In this document: positions 21,971 to 32,600 of the stretch, piece by piece
Layout of the letters: every line of letters begins with the position of its first letter
Numbering within the stretch: position 1 is the stretch's first letter
Assembly: GCF_963678635.1 (NCBI RefSeq)
Contig: NC_087062.1
Location: 37,348,518 to 37,412,517 of the forward strand
Reading direction: 5' to 3'
Source of the DNA: Symsagittifera roscoffensis
Taxonomy: Eukaryota > Xenacoelomorpha > Acoela > Convolutidae
Length of the DNA: 64,000 bases
Notes under the pieces: generated by a model
Told to the model about the DNA's origin: nothing
Databases searched by the model: none
Seen by the model: only the letters and a program-made list of their open reading frames with translations
Made by a program: the position numbers and the translations under genes

Positions 21971-23120
21971 GTTTCCCACAGCATAAGGCTACACCTGAAA
22001 TATTTTCTAATATACTTCCTCCGCTGTCTCATCATGAAAGGAGGCTGTCTCATCCTCCGCTGTCTACCATGAAAGGAGTGATCCCCGTTGTTGAGTGTTG
22101 CGTGCTATTGTACGCTCCCACCACTTGTTGCAATTATTTGTCCCAGTCCGTCATATACCTCGAGCAATATACCCTGAGCACATTTAGTAGCGTTCTGTTT
22201 TGCCTCTCTACTAGACCATTCGTCTGTGGATGGTAGGTCGTCGAGTGTGCTTGTGCAAGGTGGGATCTTCTCATGAGTTCTTTTCTCAGGTCTCCAGCAA
22301 AGTTTTTCCCGTTATCTGATTGGAAGGTCATCGGACAACCTTATCGCGATATCCAGTGCGTTATCAAGTGGTCACAACTTTCCTCTGCCAGGGCTGTCTG
22401 ACATGGTACTGCTAACACAAGTTTCGTGAAGTGATCTGTGATCACCAGTATCTGGTTATAACCCAAATCTGTCATGCAGATATTTTGGTGATCTATCTGC
22501 ACAACCTCGTTGAAATCTGAGCTTTCCACGGATTTGAGAGGGAACTTCATTTTTCTTGGGTCTTTCACTTGCAAACACGACAAGCATGCATCCACCCATC
22601 TCTCATAAGCCTTCCTCATTCCTGGCCAGTCAAATCGGGGTAATGGTTGCACCTTGTCTATTCCTTGATGTCCCATCTGATCGTGCGATCTGAACAACAC
22701 TTCCGTTTGATAAAGCTGTGTCAATATGATGAGATTATGCTTGTGTAGTATTTTTGCTTCATCTCTTCTCCTGCAGGCCACCACGCCATCAGCGGTGTGG
22801 TAGAGTAAGTGTTCACTTTCCTTGTAGAACTGGCTCAAGATCTTGTAGCTATCCTCCTCTAGGTCTCCTTTTTTCTTCACTCCTGCTCGTATCCATTTGG
22901 AGAGGTTGCTTGTCATTTTGTCGTTTTTCTGTGCTCGTATCGTATCCGATAGCCTGTACCTCGCATTAACGTGTTTCTTTAGTGCCATCATTTGCCCGTT
23001 CAGTTCTCCCGGATTATGGATATCGTCTTTAAGCTTGACGCTTACTATCCCTCTCAAGATCACCCGATTTTGAGAGGGATTTTGATAGGCTCCAGATTCG
23101 CTATGATGTTTGAGTTGCAT
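21971..23120 (-). pseudogene. Ty3/gypsy integrase
   Basis: The minus-strand frame 23,120-22,341 contains an HHCC zinc-binding domain (HDQMGHQGIDK ... WVDACLSCLQV) and the first catalytic Asp in VVQIDHQN. After a TAA at 22,338-22,340 the frame resumes with MTFQSDNGKNF, then HSTTYHPQTNGLVERQNR, giving the second Asp and the catalytic Glu. A YNSTQHSTTGITPF segment (about 22,045-22,120) is the usual post-catalytic motif. The in-frame stop in place of a Tyr codon and later shifts show the copy is dead. The enzyme would insert the element's cDNA. Confidence 0.9.
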
Positions 23121-23727
23121 GATAACTCCCTGAAAGGTCTTCTTGACACCGCTATCATCTCTAGCTCTTCTCCTTCATTGACGTCATGATGTTCTAGGTT
23201 GTATGTTCCCGACGAGGGATCGGTTTGTAGTTCTCTGCCATGATACCTCCTTTTTTCTTCAGCTAATATCATGCAGAGACTATCTTGTTCACCATCACTT
23301 TCCACTGAAGCTTCCTCCCATTCTTCTCACTCCCCGAACAAATTTTCCTCTTCACCATCCCTTTCTTGTGGCGGCCACACCCCGTACTCTTGACCTAATC
23401 CGAGATCTTCAACTTCCTCTTTGAATGACACTTTCTTCCCTCGTAGCGTTGTTTGCATGAGTATGTCCTCCGGGATTTTCTCACCAATGTTCGTACCACT
23501 TCTCTATTATCTGGTTCCCCGGCTTTCATTGAGTCTCCATCACGTGAGACCTCTTTTGTTCTCATTATGGTGATTTCCGGTTCATCATTTCATCTGGTCG
23601 AGACCACGGGTTTGTCATAGGCCAATCTCTCCAGCAATCTCATCAAATCCTGCCCTACCGTCGCCTTTCCTGTTTCCACTTCGTCGGGCTCATAACATTT
23701 CGCCTTCAGTGTCTCTCTGAATATCTT
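23121..23727 (-). pseudogene. RNase H-integrase linker of pol
   Basis: Minus-strand hydrophilic fragments (for example an acidic frame at 23,305-23,060) continue pol between RNase H and integrase. They hold no family motif and are broken by stops. Confidence 0.45.
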
Positions 23728-24350
23728 TTACTTGAGCATGATTTCGATCGGCAGCCCAGATTTTCTTTTCAGAATTGCAGTTTCCCGATGCTCAGTGGGT
23801 AATTCGGGATGGTGTTCTATCGGTTTGCCTGATTTGTTGAGCCATCTCGTGAGCGGTAGATTATCACACGTTTCATTGTCCATAAACGAGAAATCATCTT
23901 TGATCTCGGGCCTATCGGCCTCCTTCTGCTCCTGTCTCTCGTAGAATTCCGTTTTGTTACTCAAGCTGTCGGAATTTTGGTGTTTGTCTCTTGTTGTATG
24001 TTCAATTATCATAATATAAACCATACAACCGCACTAGCCATATCCCGATGTAGCTTTGATCGATTGAGTCCTCTGTTGCCGAACCGTAGTTTGAAAGACT
24101 CGCAGCCCAGATATGTCCCACACTTTTCCACAAAAGTGACAACCGCAAACATTTCCACCTTGAGTGCCCCGTACTTCAGTTCCGTGTCGCTCAAAACTTT
24201 ATTCCCGTATGCTATCGGTCTCAAGACTGTTCTCCCTTTCCATTCCTGTTCTTGATGGAGTCTGCCGGAGATCGCGACTACAGATGCGTCAGTGTCCATT
24301 ACGTACATTCCCTTCTCTGTAGGCATGCCTAGCACCAGTGCTTCACACAA
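23728..24350 (-). pseudogene. RNase H domain of gypsy pol
   Basis: The minus-strand frame 24,350-24,009 has MYVMDTDASVVAISG, the start of the RT-associated RNase H fold with its first catalytic Asp, then LRPIAYGNKVLSDTELKY and EMFAVVTFVEK (catalytic Glu). The adjoining frame 24,024-23,728 has MIIEHTTRDKHQNSDSLS, matching the usual RPGkeN.vADaLSR tail with its Asp. A frameshift separates the two near 24,010. The enzyme would degrade RNA in the RNA:DNA hybrid. Confidence 0.85.
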
Positions 24351-24365
24351 TTCTTTTTTTATTCT

Positions 24366-24728
24366 TTAAAATGACTCCTCTGCCGCTTTATTCCATGTGA
24401 AATTCTTGCCTTTATGCCTCATGAGTTGTTGCATCGGATATACTTTGTCCGCAGAGTCCTTGATGAATTCTCTGTAGTAGTTGGCAAGTCCAAGGAAGCT
24501 CATCAACTGATGTTTGGCTTTTGGCGACTTCCAAGTCAGCACTGCTTCTACCGCATCTGTATCTGGTCGTATGCCAGGATTATTTACCAACCTGCCCTGG
24601 TATTTTATCAAACCCTTTATAATTTCATGTTTCGAGGGTTTACACTTCAGTCCTGCCCTTTTCATGCATTCAAACCCTTCGTCCAGTCGCTCGATATGGT
24701 CCTCTAGGGTAGGTGTCGCAATCACCAC
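24366..24728 (-). pseudogene. Gypsy RT, thumb part (after the nested LINE)
   Basis: Minus-strand frame with VVIATPTLEDHIERLDEGF, GLKCKPSKHEI and LMSFLGLANYYREFI, the canonical sequence following YVDD in Ty3/gypsy RT. It resumes the reading frame broken by the LINE insertion at 24,729-25,538. Confidence 0.9.
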
Positions 24729-25538
24729 GTGTATGTATGTATGTAGACTTTCACCCACCTAGCTCAAAGGGTGTGTCCTCTCCCCTGACCATGGACGTGG
24801 TGCATATCTTTAGGTGCCTTGCTAAGTTTGACGCGGATTTCCTCTCGTTACATCTCGGACATATAGTCCATTTCTGTTTGTATACGCGGGGTTGATGGTG
24901 TTGTTCATTTGCTTCTTGTTCTGGTACCCGGTTTTCCTTCTAGTTCTGTCTTGTGTGGCGTGCCATGTTTCGGGCCTGTAGGGTTCTGTCGCATCTGCCA
25001 CATGTCTTGGTTCCATCTTCATTGTTCCTGTCTCCCTCGCATGTCTTCTTGTAGTTTTTTTCCGAGTTTTCAGATTTGAAGATACTCCGCATTTGTTGCA
25101 TGCAAAAGTCACCCTCGCCTCTTTGTGCATCCTTTTGATATAGATTCTCAGGTCGCCCTGGTTTTTGAAATCCCTCTCACATATCTCACATGTGTTTGAT
25201 GTTGCTTGGGGGGTATAGGAGTTGCTTTCTGTCGTTTCACCGTTTTGTCTTTTCGCATTTGACTTTTCCATTTATGCAGGTGCTCCATTCGTGCTTTCAC
25301 CGCTCGCCTCCATCCTTTTCTGTCCTGAGTCAGCTTTTCTATCTCGTTCACATCCATTCCCGCTTCTCTGATGAGCTTCCGCCAGTAGAGTAGTGTTTTG
25401 TCTTTTTTCCCGGACATTTCGGTAGGGTTTGCAGATCGTTTAGCCACCTTAGACAAGCTGCTTTAGTCAATCTTTTGTCATCCATTCTCATCACATGGCC
25501 TATTCGTTTTAGAGTTCTTCCTTCAGCTTTCCATCGGA
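24729..25538 (-). mobile_element. Nested 5'-truncated LINE 3' end with C2H2 fingers
   Basis: The insertion splits gypsy RT just after YVDDVVIA. On the minus strand it reads LKRIGHVMRMDDKRLTKAA, LLYWRKLIREAGMD and LTQDRKGWRRAVKARM, a typical LINE polymerase C-terminus. Two Cys/His finger-like repeats follow, starting CEICERDFKNQGDLRIYIKR and FACNKCGVSS. In both, the first zinc His is replaced (Tyr in finger 1). It ends in a (TACA)n-type tail at 24,729-24,746. The host sequence cgcaatcaccac (24,717-24,728) resembles gcgatcactac (25,540-25,550), probably a decayed target-site duplication. Confidence 0.8.
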
Positions 25539-26364
25539 TGCGATCACTACGTCATCCACGTAACACATCACCAAGTTGCCATACTTCATCGTCACACTCG
25601 TTAGTGCCTGCGCCATCAGTCGCTGAAATGTGGCTGTCGCGTTGCAGAGGCCAAAGGGCATCCTCTTCCATTGGAACAGCCCCAGCTCGCAAGCAAACCC
25701 TGTTTTGTCCCTATCTTTTTTCCTAAGTGGCACCTGCCAAAAGGCCGACCCCAGATCAAGATTTGTAAAAAAAAAAATTTGCATCCCCCAAATTTGAAAG
25801 GCTCTTATCTATCCTAGGTATAGGATAGGTATCCTTCACCGTGACGGAGTTCAGATATCGAAGGTCACAATAAAGTCTTAGTTGGTCTCCTTTCCTTTTG
25901 GCCATCACTACTCCACACGCCCTTGGTGATTTGGATGGTTCTCTCATATCATACTCTAGTAAGGTCTCTATCTCTTTCCTACATGCATCCGATTTGTTTG
26001 GAGTCTTACGCCTCGACTCCTCTCTGTGCGGTACCGCCGACTCTTCTAATTCTATCTCATGTTCAAAGAAATTACAGCACCCGATGTCCGCTTTAGGTCT
26101 CGAAAAAACTTCTTGATTTCTATCTAGCACGTCCTTGAGGTCATCGAGCTGTTCGTCCGTTACTTTCCCCCTTAAGTGTTTAATTTCTGACAAAACCTGC
26201 TTATCAAATTCTAATTCCTCTGGCGTGAGTCTTTCTGGAAAAATTGAACAGCTCGAAAGTCCATCGTCTGTTTCTGATTTAAGTGATTTCACAAGATCTG
26301 ATGAAATTTCTTTTTTTTGTTCAATCTGCTCAAGATACAAATCTTGTCCTTGTGATTCGGACAA
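25509..26364 (-). pseudogene. Gypsy RT, fingers and palm
   Basis: The frame 26,364-25,756 ends in the RT N-terminal region: FFEHEIELEESAVPHREESR, ACGVVMAKRKGDQLRLYCDL and VKDTYPIPRID. The frame 25,784-25,509 carries motif A (NLDLGSAFWQVPL), motif B (RMPFGLCNATATFQRLM) and motif C (CYVDDVVIA; YVDD codons at 25,551-25,562). A shift near 25,780 in an A-run separates them. All RT catalytic Asp codons are retained. Confidence 0.92.
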
Positions 26365-26663
26365 TCAAGAACTTCATTTTCTTTTACATTTTCAGCCTTT
26401 TTGTATCTAGTTTTTACGGGCAGTGCGTATCCCAGCTTCCTCCCCCTCTGGGTTGTTATTGGTATATCAAGAGTAATCAACAAGACACTGACGCAGAGGC
26501 CACTCTTGGTGATCGAGAACGATCTTCCTAAAATAGCAGCACTTTGACTATTCGGATTCGGTACTATGCCTACTTGTTTGTTGTGACTTAGTTCATTATA
26601 GATCCTCATTCTCAAACTTACTATTGCCGCCTCGTTCGCTTTCAACCTCACCCTCTTGCTCAA
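26289..26663 (-). pseudogene. Protease-RT linker domain
   Basis: Minus-strand frame of about 124 codons containing GIVPNPNSQSAAILGRSF and ITTQRGRKLGYALPVKT. Such a beta-rich domain usually lies between protease and RT in Ty3/gypsy pol. It overlaps the end of the protease frame by a few bases and is shifted relative to the RT frame. Confidence 0.65.
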
Positions 26664-27110
26664 AAAAACTGGAGCTTTTTCTCATTCGCCATTATCAAAC
26701 TTACCGGTTTAATTACGTACTTCCTTTCCGGATTTTGAACCCTGGACATCGCATTGTTAAGATCAAACTTTACATCAAAATTTCTGATGAAATCTTTTCC
26801 TAAAATGAATTGATCAGACTCATCTAGACTCTTCACCACCAGAAAATTTATCCACAGATTGCGTTCCCCCAGATTCAGAGCTATGATCGGTGTTCTACCT
26901 AGGACCCTTACTTCCCCCTTGTTTGCCACAGACAGCCGTATCCTTGAGTCTATCATGTCGTCTTTGTCGAATCCCATTGTTTTCCATGTTTCTATTGGTA
27001 TCACCTTCAAAACGGCCCCTGTATCCAACAATCCTCATAGTTGGGTCTTCTTTCCGCTTACATCTAGTACATAGTGCATAGCGTCTTCTTCCAGCATGGC
27101 GCAGTGCCCT
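26660..27110 (-). pseudogene. Retroelement aspartic protease
   Basis: The minus-strand frame begins with MLDTGAVLKVIPIETW, carrying the catalytic DTG triad of a retropepsin (with Ala following). It contains RVLGRTPIIALNL and ends with FILGKDFIRNFDVKFDL, the conserved ILGxDFL signature. A few codons before the DTG lie in another frame. The enzyme would cleave the Gag-Pol polyprotein. Confidence 0.9.
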
Positions 27111-27737
27111 TTCGATCTCACCTTGAGTTTTTATCGACCTGCAAGATTTGACCGGCAAGATCTTCGTCACACGTTGTCTTTGTTTTTGTATAGATGTTTA
27201 TTCCATCTATGTTCAAGATACCTCATGTGCACCTTAGGCTTCCGTGTACCTGCTGTCTATCCTAATCGATTTATCACCACCTCTTGTGAGTAGTGCCCTG
27301 AGTGCTATTGAATGAGTTTGTGGGCTGATGGTGCGTAAATCGTCAGCATACACATTTATGTGTGTTTGATCGCTGGGCTCACTCAGATTCCTCGTTACCT
27401 CATGGCCACCAACCGTGATTTTTGACATGATTCTCGCCCCAATCTTTTTGATTCCGAAAGGTTTTTCCGGTCACCATTTTCAAGGTGTTGCAGTTACTCT
27501 GAGTTGTCGGATAGTCACCGGTCTCTAACTCTGGTTTTGTCTTAGGGAGTGTCTCATTCTTCTTCTCTCTGTCTATCTCTTGTTTAGCCGTTGTTCAATC
27601 AATTTCTTGGGTCGCCAATTCCTGTTTCACCTTGTTGATAGCGTCTACAGCTGCTTTCTAGTAATCTATTCCGAGTGAACTCCTTGACGCAGACCCGGCC
27701 TCTCTCACTTCGGTCACGGTTTTTACAGTTTTAGTCG
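27111..27737 (-). pseudogene. Gag-protease linker
   Basis: A minus-strand fragment at 27,428-27,234 (HINVYADDLRTISPQTHS, ALRALLTRGG) and a Lys/Glu-rich stretch near 27,550-27,700 bridge gag and protease. The YADD here is not an RT motif, since no RT context surrounds it. Several stops are present. Confidence 0.45.
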
Positions 27738-28850
27738 CTAATTCGCAACCTGTCGCTCCTTTGGTCTGCAAGTCATTCTCCGCTTGTCTACTCCTCTGCT
27801 TTGCACCGCACCAAGTGCTAGTTTGTATTTTGGGTGACTCTGATTCTTCACTGCTTCCCATAACAAGGGACAGTCCATCCTGAAGTGTCCCTCTTGATTG
27901 CAGAAAAAACACCTGGCGCCTATTTTATTAATCAAGCCACTATAAAACTCGTGCTCTTCCACCTGGCTCAAGTCCTCTTCATTCGGCGTGTATCCCAAGC
28001 TCTTCATGCCCTGCTTGTAAGTAGTGCAATCCGCTACATGTTGATCTGCCGAGCCGCAATTTGCACATGAACTTCGTTTGTCCATATCATCTCTTGGCTT
28101 GTACCATGATGATCTCTGCTGTTGCCTTCCCCTATCCTGTTGTCTGAAAATAAGTATTTCTTCGGTTTCATCAACATGTTCTCTAGACTTCTGTCTGATC
28201 TCTTCCGGTGTTGGTGCATTGTCTTTCAAAAGCGTGTAGTATGTTGCCAACATTTTTGTTAGGTCATCACTCTTCACCCCATCAATAAACTTTGAGGCAA
28301 AGCTAAAATTCCTCCTGTTAGTCGATTCCTCTGGATCACTTTTCCTTCTAAAGCTCTGAAGATCATCTAAAAATCATTCAATTGATTCATCCTCTCTCTG
28401 TCTCTTTTTCTCAAATCTCATCTTCGCTTGATGTCTCTTCATTCTGGAACCAAAACGATTTAGCAGAGTTTCAAAAAATTTGTCTGCAGTGTCAGTTTCC
28501 TCTTCCTTTTTGGCTACCATGCACTTCAGTGCTGTGCCCTCCAGGTTGCTTAGTATCGCTGTGCAGACCTCTCTTTCATCATTCTGGTTGTCCTGCTCCA
28601 GATGAAGTCTCATCACCTGCACCCAGGTATCTATGCAACCGTTTGAGTCGTCCTTGAATTCTTTTGGTTTCTTGAAGGTCGTTCTCGTTTTACCTCCTCC
28701 TCTATCACTCGACTCTGTATTTCTTGTTTCGACTGCTTCAAGCGTCCGTTCATCATTTCCCAAGTATTCGCCCACGTCATGGCATCAAGTGTTTCACTCA
28801 TGTGTGCGCTCGATTCCCTCGGTATCCTTGATGAGTTCGACACTCCTTCT
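27738..28850 (-). pseudogene. Gag (copy a): capsid part and zinc knuckles
   Basis: The frame 28,775-28,374 has TWVQVMRLHLEQD and FFETLLNRFGSRMKRHQAK, the Retrotrans_gag capsid pattern. The frame 28,277-27,738 has two knuckles: CANCGSADQHVADC (spacing C-x2-C-x5-H-x3-C, non-canonical) and CFFCNQEGHFRMDC (27,870-27,911, canonical C-x2-C-x4-H-x4-C). Nucleocapsid knuckles bind the element RNA. The coding is broken around 28,300-28,370. The capsid part is duplicated upstream as copy b. Confidence 0.88.
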
Positions 28851-29660
28851 TTTGTAGCCGACTACTTGCTCATCCCTGATCCTATCTTGCTGTTGATCAG
28901 TCGAGCCACAATTTGCACATGACCTTCGCTTGTCCATTTCATCTCTTGAGTTGCACTATGATGACCTTTGCTGTTGGCTTCTCCCTTCCAGTTGCCTGAA
29001 ATTGAGTTTTTCTTCGGTTTCATCAACATGTACTCTCTAGACTTCTGTCTCATCTCTTCCGGGATTGTTGCATTGTCTTTCAAAAGCGTGTAGTATGTTG
29101 CCAACATTGTTCTTAGGTCATCACTCTTCACCGCATCAATAACCTTTGAGGCAAAGCTAAAGTTCCTTCTGTTAGTCGATTCCTCTGGATCACTTTTCCT
29201 TCTTAAGCTCTCAAGATCATCTAAAAATTGGTCAATTGATTCATCATTTCTCTGTCTCTTTTTCTCAAATCTCATCATGGCTTGATGTCCCTTCAATCTG
29301 GAACCAAAACGATTTAGCAGAATTTCAAAAAATTCGTCTGCAGTGTCAGGTTCCTCCTCTATCACTCGACTCTGTATTATTGTTGCGACTGCTTCAAGTG
29401 TCCTGTTCATCATTTCCCAAGTGTTCGCCCACATCATGGCATCAAGTGTTTCACTCATGTCTGCGCTCGGTTCCCTCGACACTCCTTCTTTTATAGCCGA
29501 CATGCTCATCCCTGATACTATGTTGTTGTTGATCAGTGGTAACGGTGTCGATTTCTGCTTCTTACATTGAGGTTCGTCCTTTCTGTTTTGCCCTGTATTT
29601 TTTTCTCTTGAGCAATAGATTTTCTCCGGAGCGTGTCTAATTTCGATTGTATGACACAAG
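28851..29660 (-). pseudogene. Gag (copy b): N-terminal and capsid part, duplicated
   Basis: A 265-codon frame (29,659-28,862) carries an N-terminal part with SGMSMSAIKEGVSRE and NTWEMMNRTLEAV, then FFEILLNRFGSRLKGHQAMM, SIDQFLDDLESLRRKSD and DAVKSDDLRTMLATYYTLL. It is the most intact gag capsid here and overlaps in content with copy a at an offset of about 860 bp. It lacks knuckles, ending in sequence homologous to the region just before knuckle 1. So gag has been partly duplicated in tandem. Confidence 0.85.
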
Positions 29661-32600
29661 AACTTTCTGCTTGTTCTTTGTTCATCGTATCAATTCTCGT
29701 CTCTAGATTCCATAACTTATCATTTACGGTCTCGTATTGCATCTTCATTTCTATCATATCCTTTTTGTGAAACCTTCTCGCTCCCTATCCATTGTTTCCC
29801 ACGTGTCTGCATCTGTTGTAGCTTTTATTCAATTGTCCTCTCTATAGAGTAATTTCATCCTCAATTGCTGGCTGTCTTCCTTGCTGCACTTTAGTTTTTT
29901 GTCTATCTGTTCCAACTTTGACATCAGTTCCCCTAACTCAACTAGCGGTAATTTTGTTTCCGCTGCTTGAAAATTTTGGTGAACCACTGCGCCCTCCACT
30001 GTTTGGTCCATCCCCTATTCAGCTTCTGTAGTTATCGTGGAAATTGTACCAAAGTTTTTGCCTTTTTCGGTCGTTGTTGTCAACTCCTCCTTCTCTCTTG
30101 GCTTCATTCCGACCATCGGCGCAAATTTCTCTGTGAACAATTTTCTCTTCGTTTGCGAATCGTCCTTTATCATCTCCGGCGTGTTTTTAGTGATTTAATA
30201 TCCATTGCCTATCGGTGAGAACTCAATTGTCTTTGTTCCTTGTTCTTCTACTTTCGGCATAGTCGTCGATTTCGTCATTTTTTGTTCCTCTCCATCTAGG
30301 CTCTGCTCTGGCGTCTCAAGATCAATTTCCGTTAGAGGCATATTCTTTAAATTGGTTTGCTTTTCTTCAATCTTCTGCCCTTATTGACCATGTTTACTGA
30401 AAAAATTTTCCTCATTACTCTGAGTTTTGTTGGTGTTTGTTTCCTTTGCGTTGCCTGTTGGTTTTGCTTAAGTCCTACCCCTTTCCTCTCAGGTAAAGAC
30501 ATTCTCGATCTGTCATGATGTTTATTTACAATTTAATTTTATTTAAAACTCTGACTATGAACAGTTATTCCTAAAAAAATTGAATTTAAAATATAAGAAA
30601 AACCTCCAATTTTCTTAAAAACTTGTTTAAACTATTCCAGGCTAATTTTACCCCGTAATTCGAATTTCAATTTGTCTTTGTTCCTTGTTCTTCTACATTG
30701 TCTTTGTTCCTTGTTCTTCTACATTCGGCATAGGCATCGATTTCGTCGTTCTTCGTTCCTCTCCATCTAGGCTCTGCTCTGGCGTCTCAAGATTAATTTC
30801 TGTCATGGGCATAATCTTTTGATTGGTTTGCTTTTCTTCAGTCTTCTGCCCTTATTGACCATGTTAACTGAAAAAAATTTCCTCATTACTCTGAGTTTTG
30901 TTGGCGTTTGTTTCCTTTGCGTTGCCTGTTGATTTTGCTTAAGTCCTACCCCTTTCCTCTCAAGTAAGGACATTCTTGTTCTGTTCATGATGTTTATTTA
31001 CAATTTTATTCTATTTACAACTCTGACTATGAACAGTTATTCCAAAAAAAATTGAATTAAAAATATATAAAAAAATTTGTCTGCAGTGTCAGTTTGCTCC
31101 TCTATCACTCGACTCTGTATTTCTTGTTGTGACTGCTTCAAGTGTCCTGTTCATTAACTCCCAAGTATTTTCCCACATCATGGGATCAAGTGTTTCACTC
31201 ATGTGTGGGCTCGATTCCCTCGACACTCCTTCTTTTGTAGCCGACTTGCTCATCCCTGATCCTATGTTGTTGTTGATCAGTGGTAACGGTGTCGATTCCT
31301 GCTTCTTACATTGAGGTTCGTCCTTTCTATTTTGCCCTGTATTGTTTTCTCTTGAGCAATAGATTTTCTCCGGAGCGTGTCTAATTTCGATTGTATGATA
31401 CGAGAACTTTCTGCTGGTTCTTTGCTCATCGTATCAATTCTCGTCTCTAGATTCCATAACTTATCATTTACGGTCTTGTATTGCATCTTCTTTTCTATCA
31501 TATCCTTTCTGTGATTTTTCTCTCGCCTCATATCCATTGTTTCCCACGTGTCTGCATCTGTTGTAACTTTTATTCAATTGTCCTAGCGTAACTTCTTCCT
31601 CAATTGCTGGCTGTCTTCCTTGCTGCACTTTAGTTTTTTGTCTATCTGTTCCAACTTTGACATCAGTTCCCCCAACTCAACTAGCGGTAATTTTGTTTCC
31701 GCTACTTGAACATTTTGGTGACCCACTGCGCCCTCCACTGTTTGGTCCATCCCCCTATTCAGCTTCTGTAGTTATCGTGGAAACTGTACCAAAGGTTTTG
31801 CCTTTTTCGGTCATTGTTGTCAACTCCTCCTTCTCTCTTGGCTTCATTCCGACCATCGCCGCAAATTTCTCTCTGAAAGATTTTCTCTTCGTTTGCGAAT
31901 CGTCCTTTATCGACTTCGGCGTGTTGTTAGTGATTACATATCCCTTGCCTAACGGTGAGAACTCAATTGTCTTTGTTCCTTGTTCTTCTACCTTCGGCAT
32001 AGGCGTCAATTTCGTCGTTTTTCGTTCCTCTCCATCTAGGCTCTGCTCTGGCGTCTCAAGATCAATTTCCGTTAGAGGCATATTCTTTAAATTGGTTTGC
32101 TTTTCTTCAATCTTCTGCCCTTATTGACCATGTTTACTGAAAAAATTTTCCTCATTACTCTGAGTTTTGTTGGTGTTTGTTTCCTTTGCGTTGCCTGTTG
32201 GTTTTGCTTAAGTCCTACCCCTTTCCTATCAGGTAAAGACATTCTCGATCTGTCATGATGTTTATTTACAATTTAATTTTATTTAAAACTCTGACTATGA
32301 ACAGTTATTCCTAAAAAAATTGAATTTAAAAAATAAGAAAAACCTCCAATTTTCTTAAAAACTTGTTTAAACTATTCCAGGCTAATATTACCCCGTAATT
32401 CGAAATTCAATTTGTCTTTGTTCCTTGTTCTTCTACATTGTCTTTGTTCCTTGTTCTTCTACATTCGGCATAGGCATCGATTTCGTCGTTTTTCGTTCCT
32501 CTCCATCTAGGCTCTGCTCTGGCGTCTCAAGATTAACTTCTGTCATGGGCATAATCTTTTGATTGGTTTGCTTTTCTTCAGTCTTCTGCCCTTATTGACC

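Noticed and set aside
24822-25271. A host zinc-finger gene
   Set aside because: The fingers continue from a LINE polymerase C-terminus in the same orientation, have mutated His ligands and sit inside gypsy RT.
27234-27428. RT catalytic site suggested by YADD
   Set aside because: No RT motifs surround it; it lies in the gag-protease linker, and the real RT YVDD is at 25,551-25,562.
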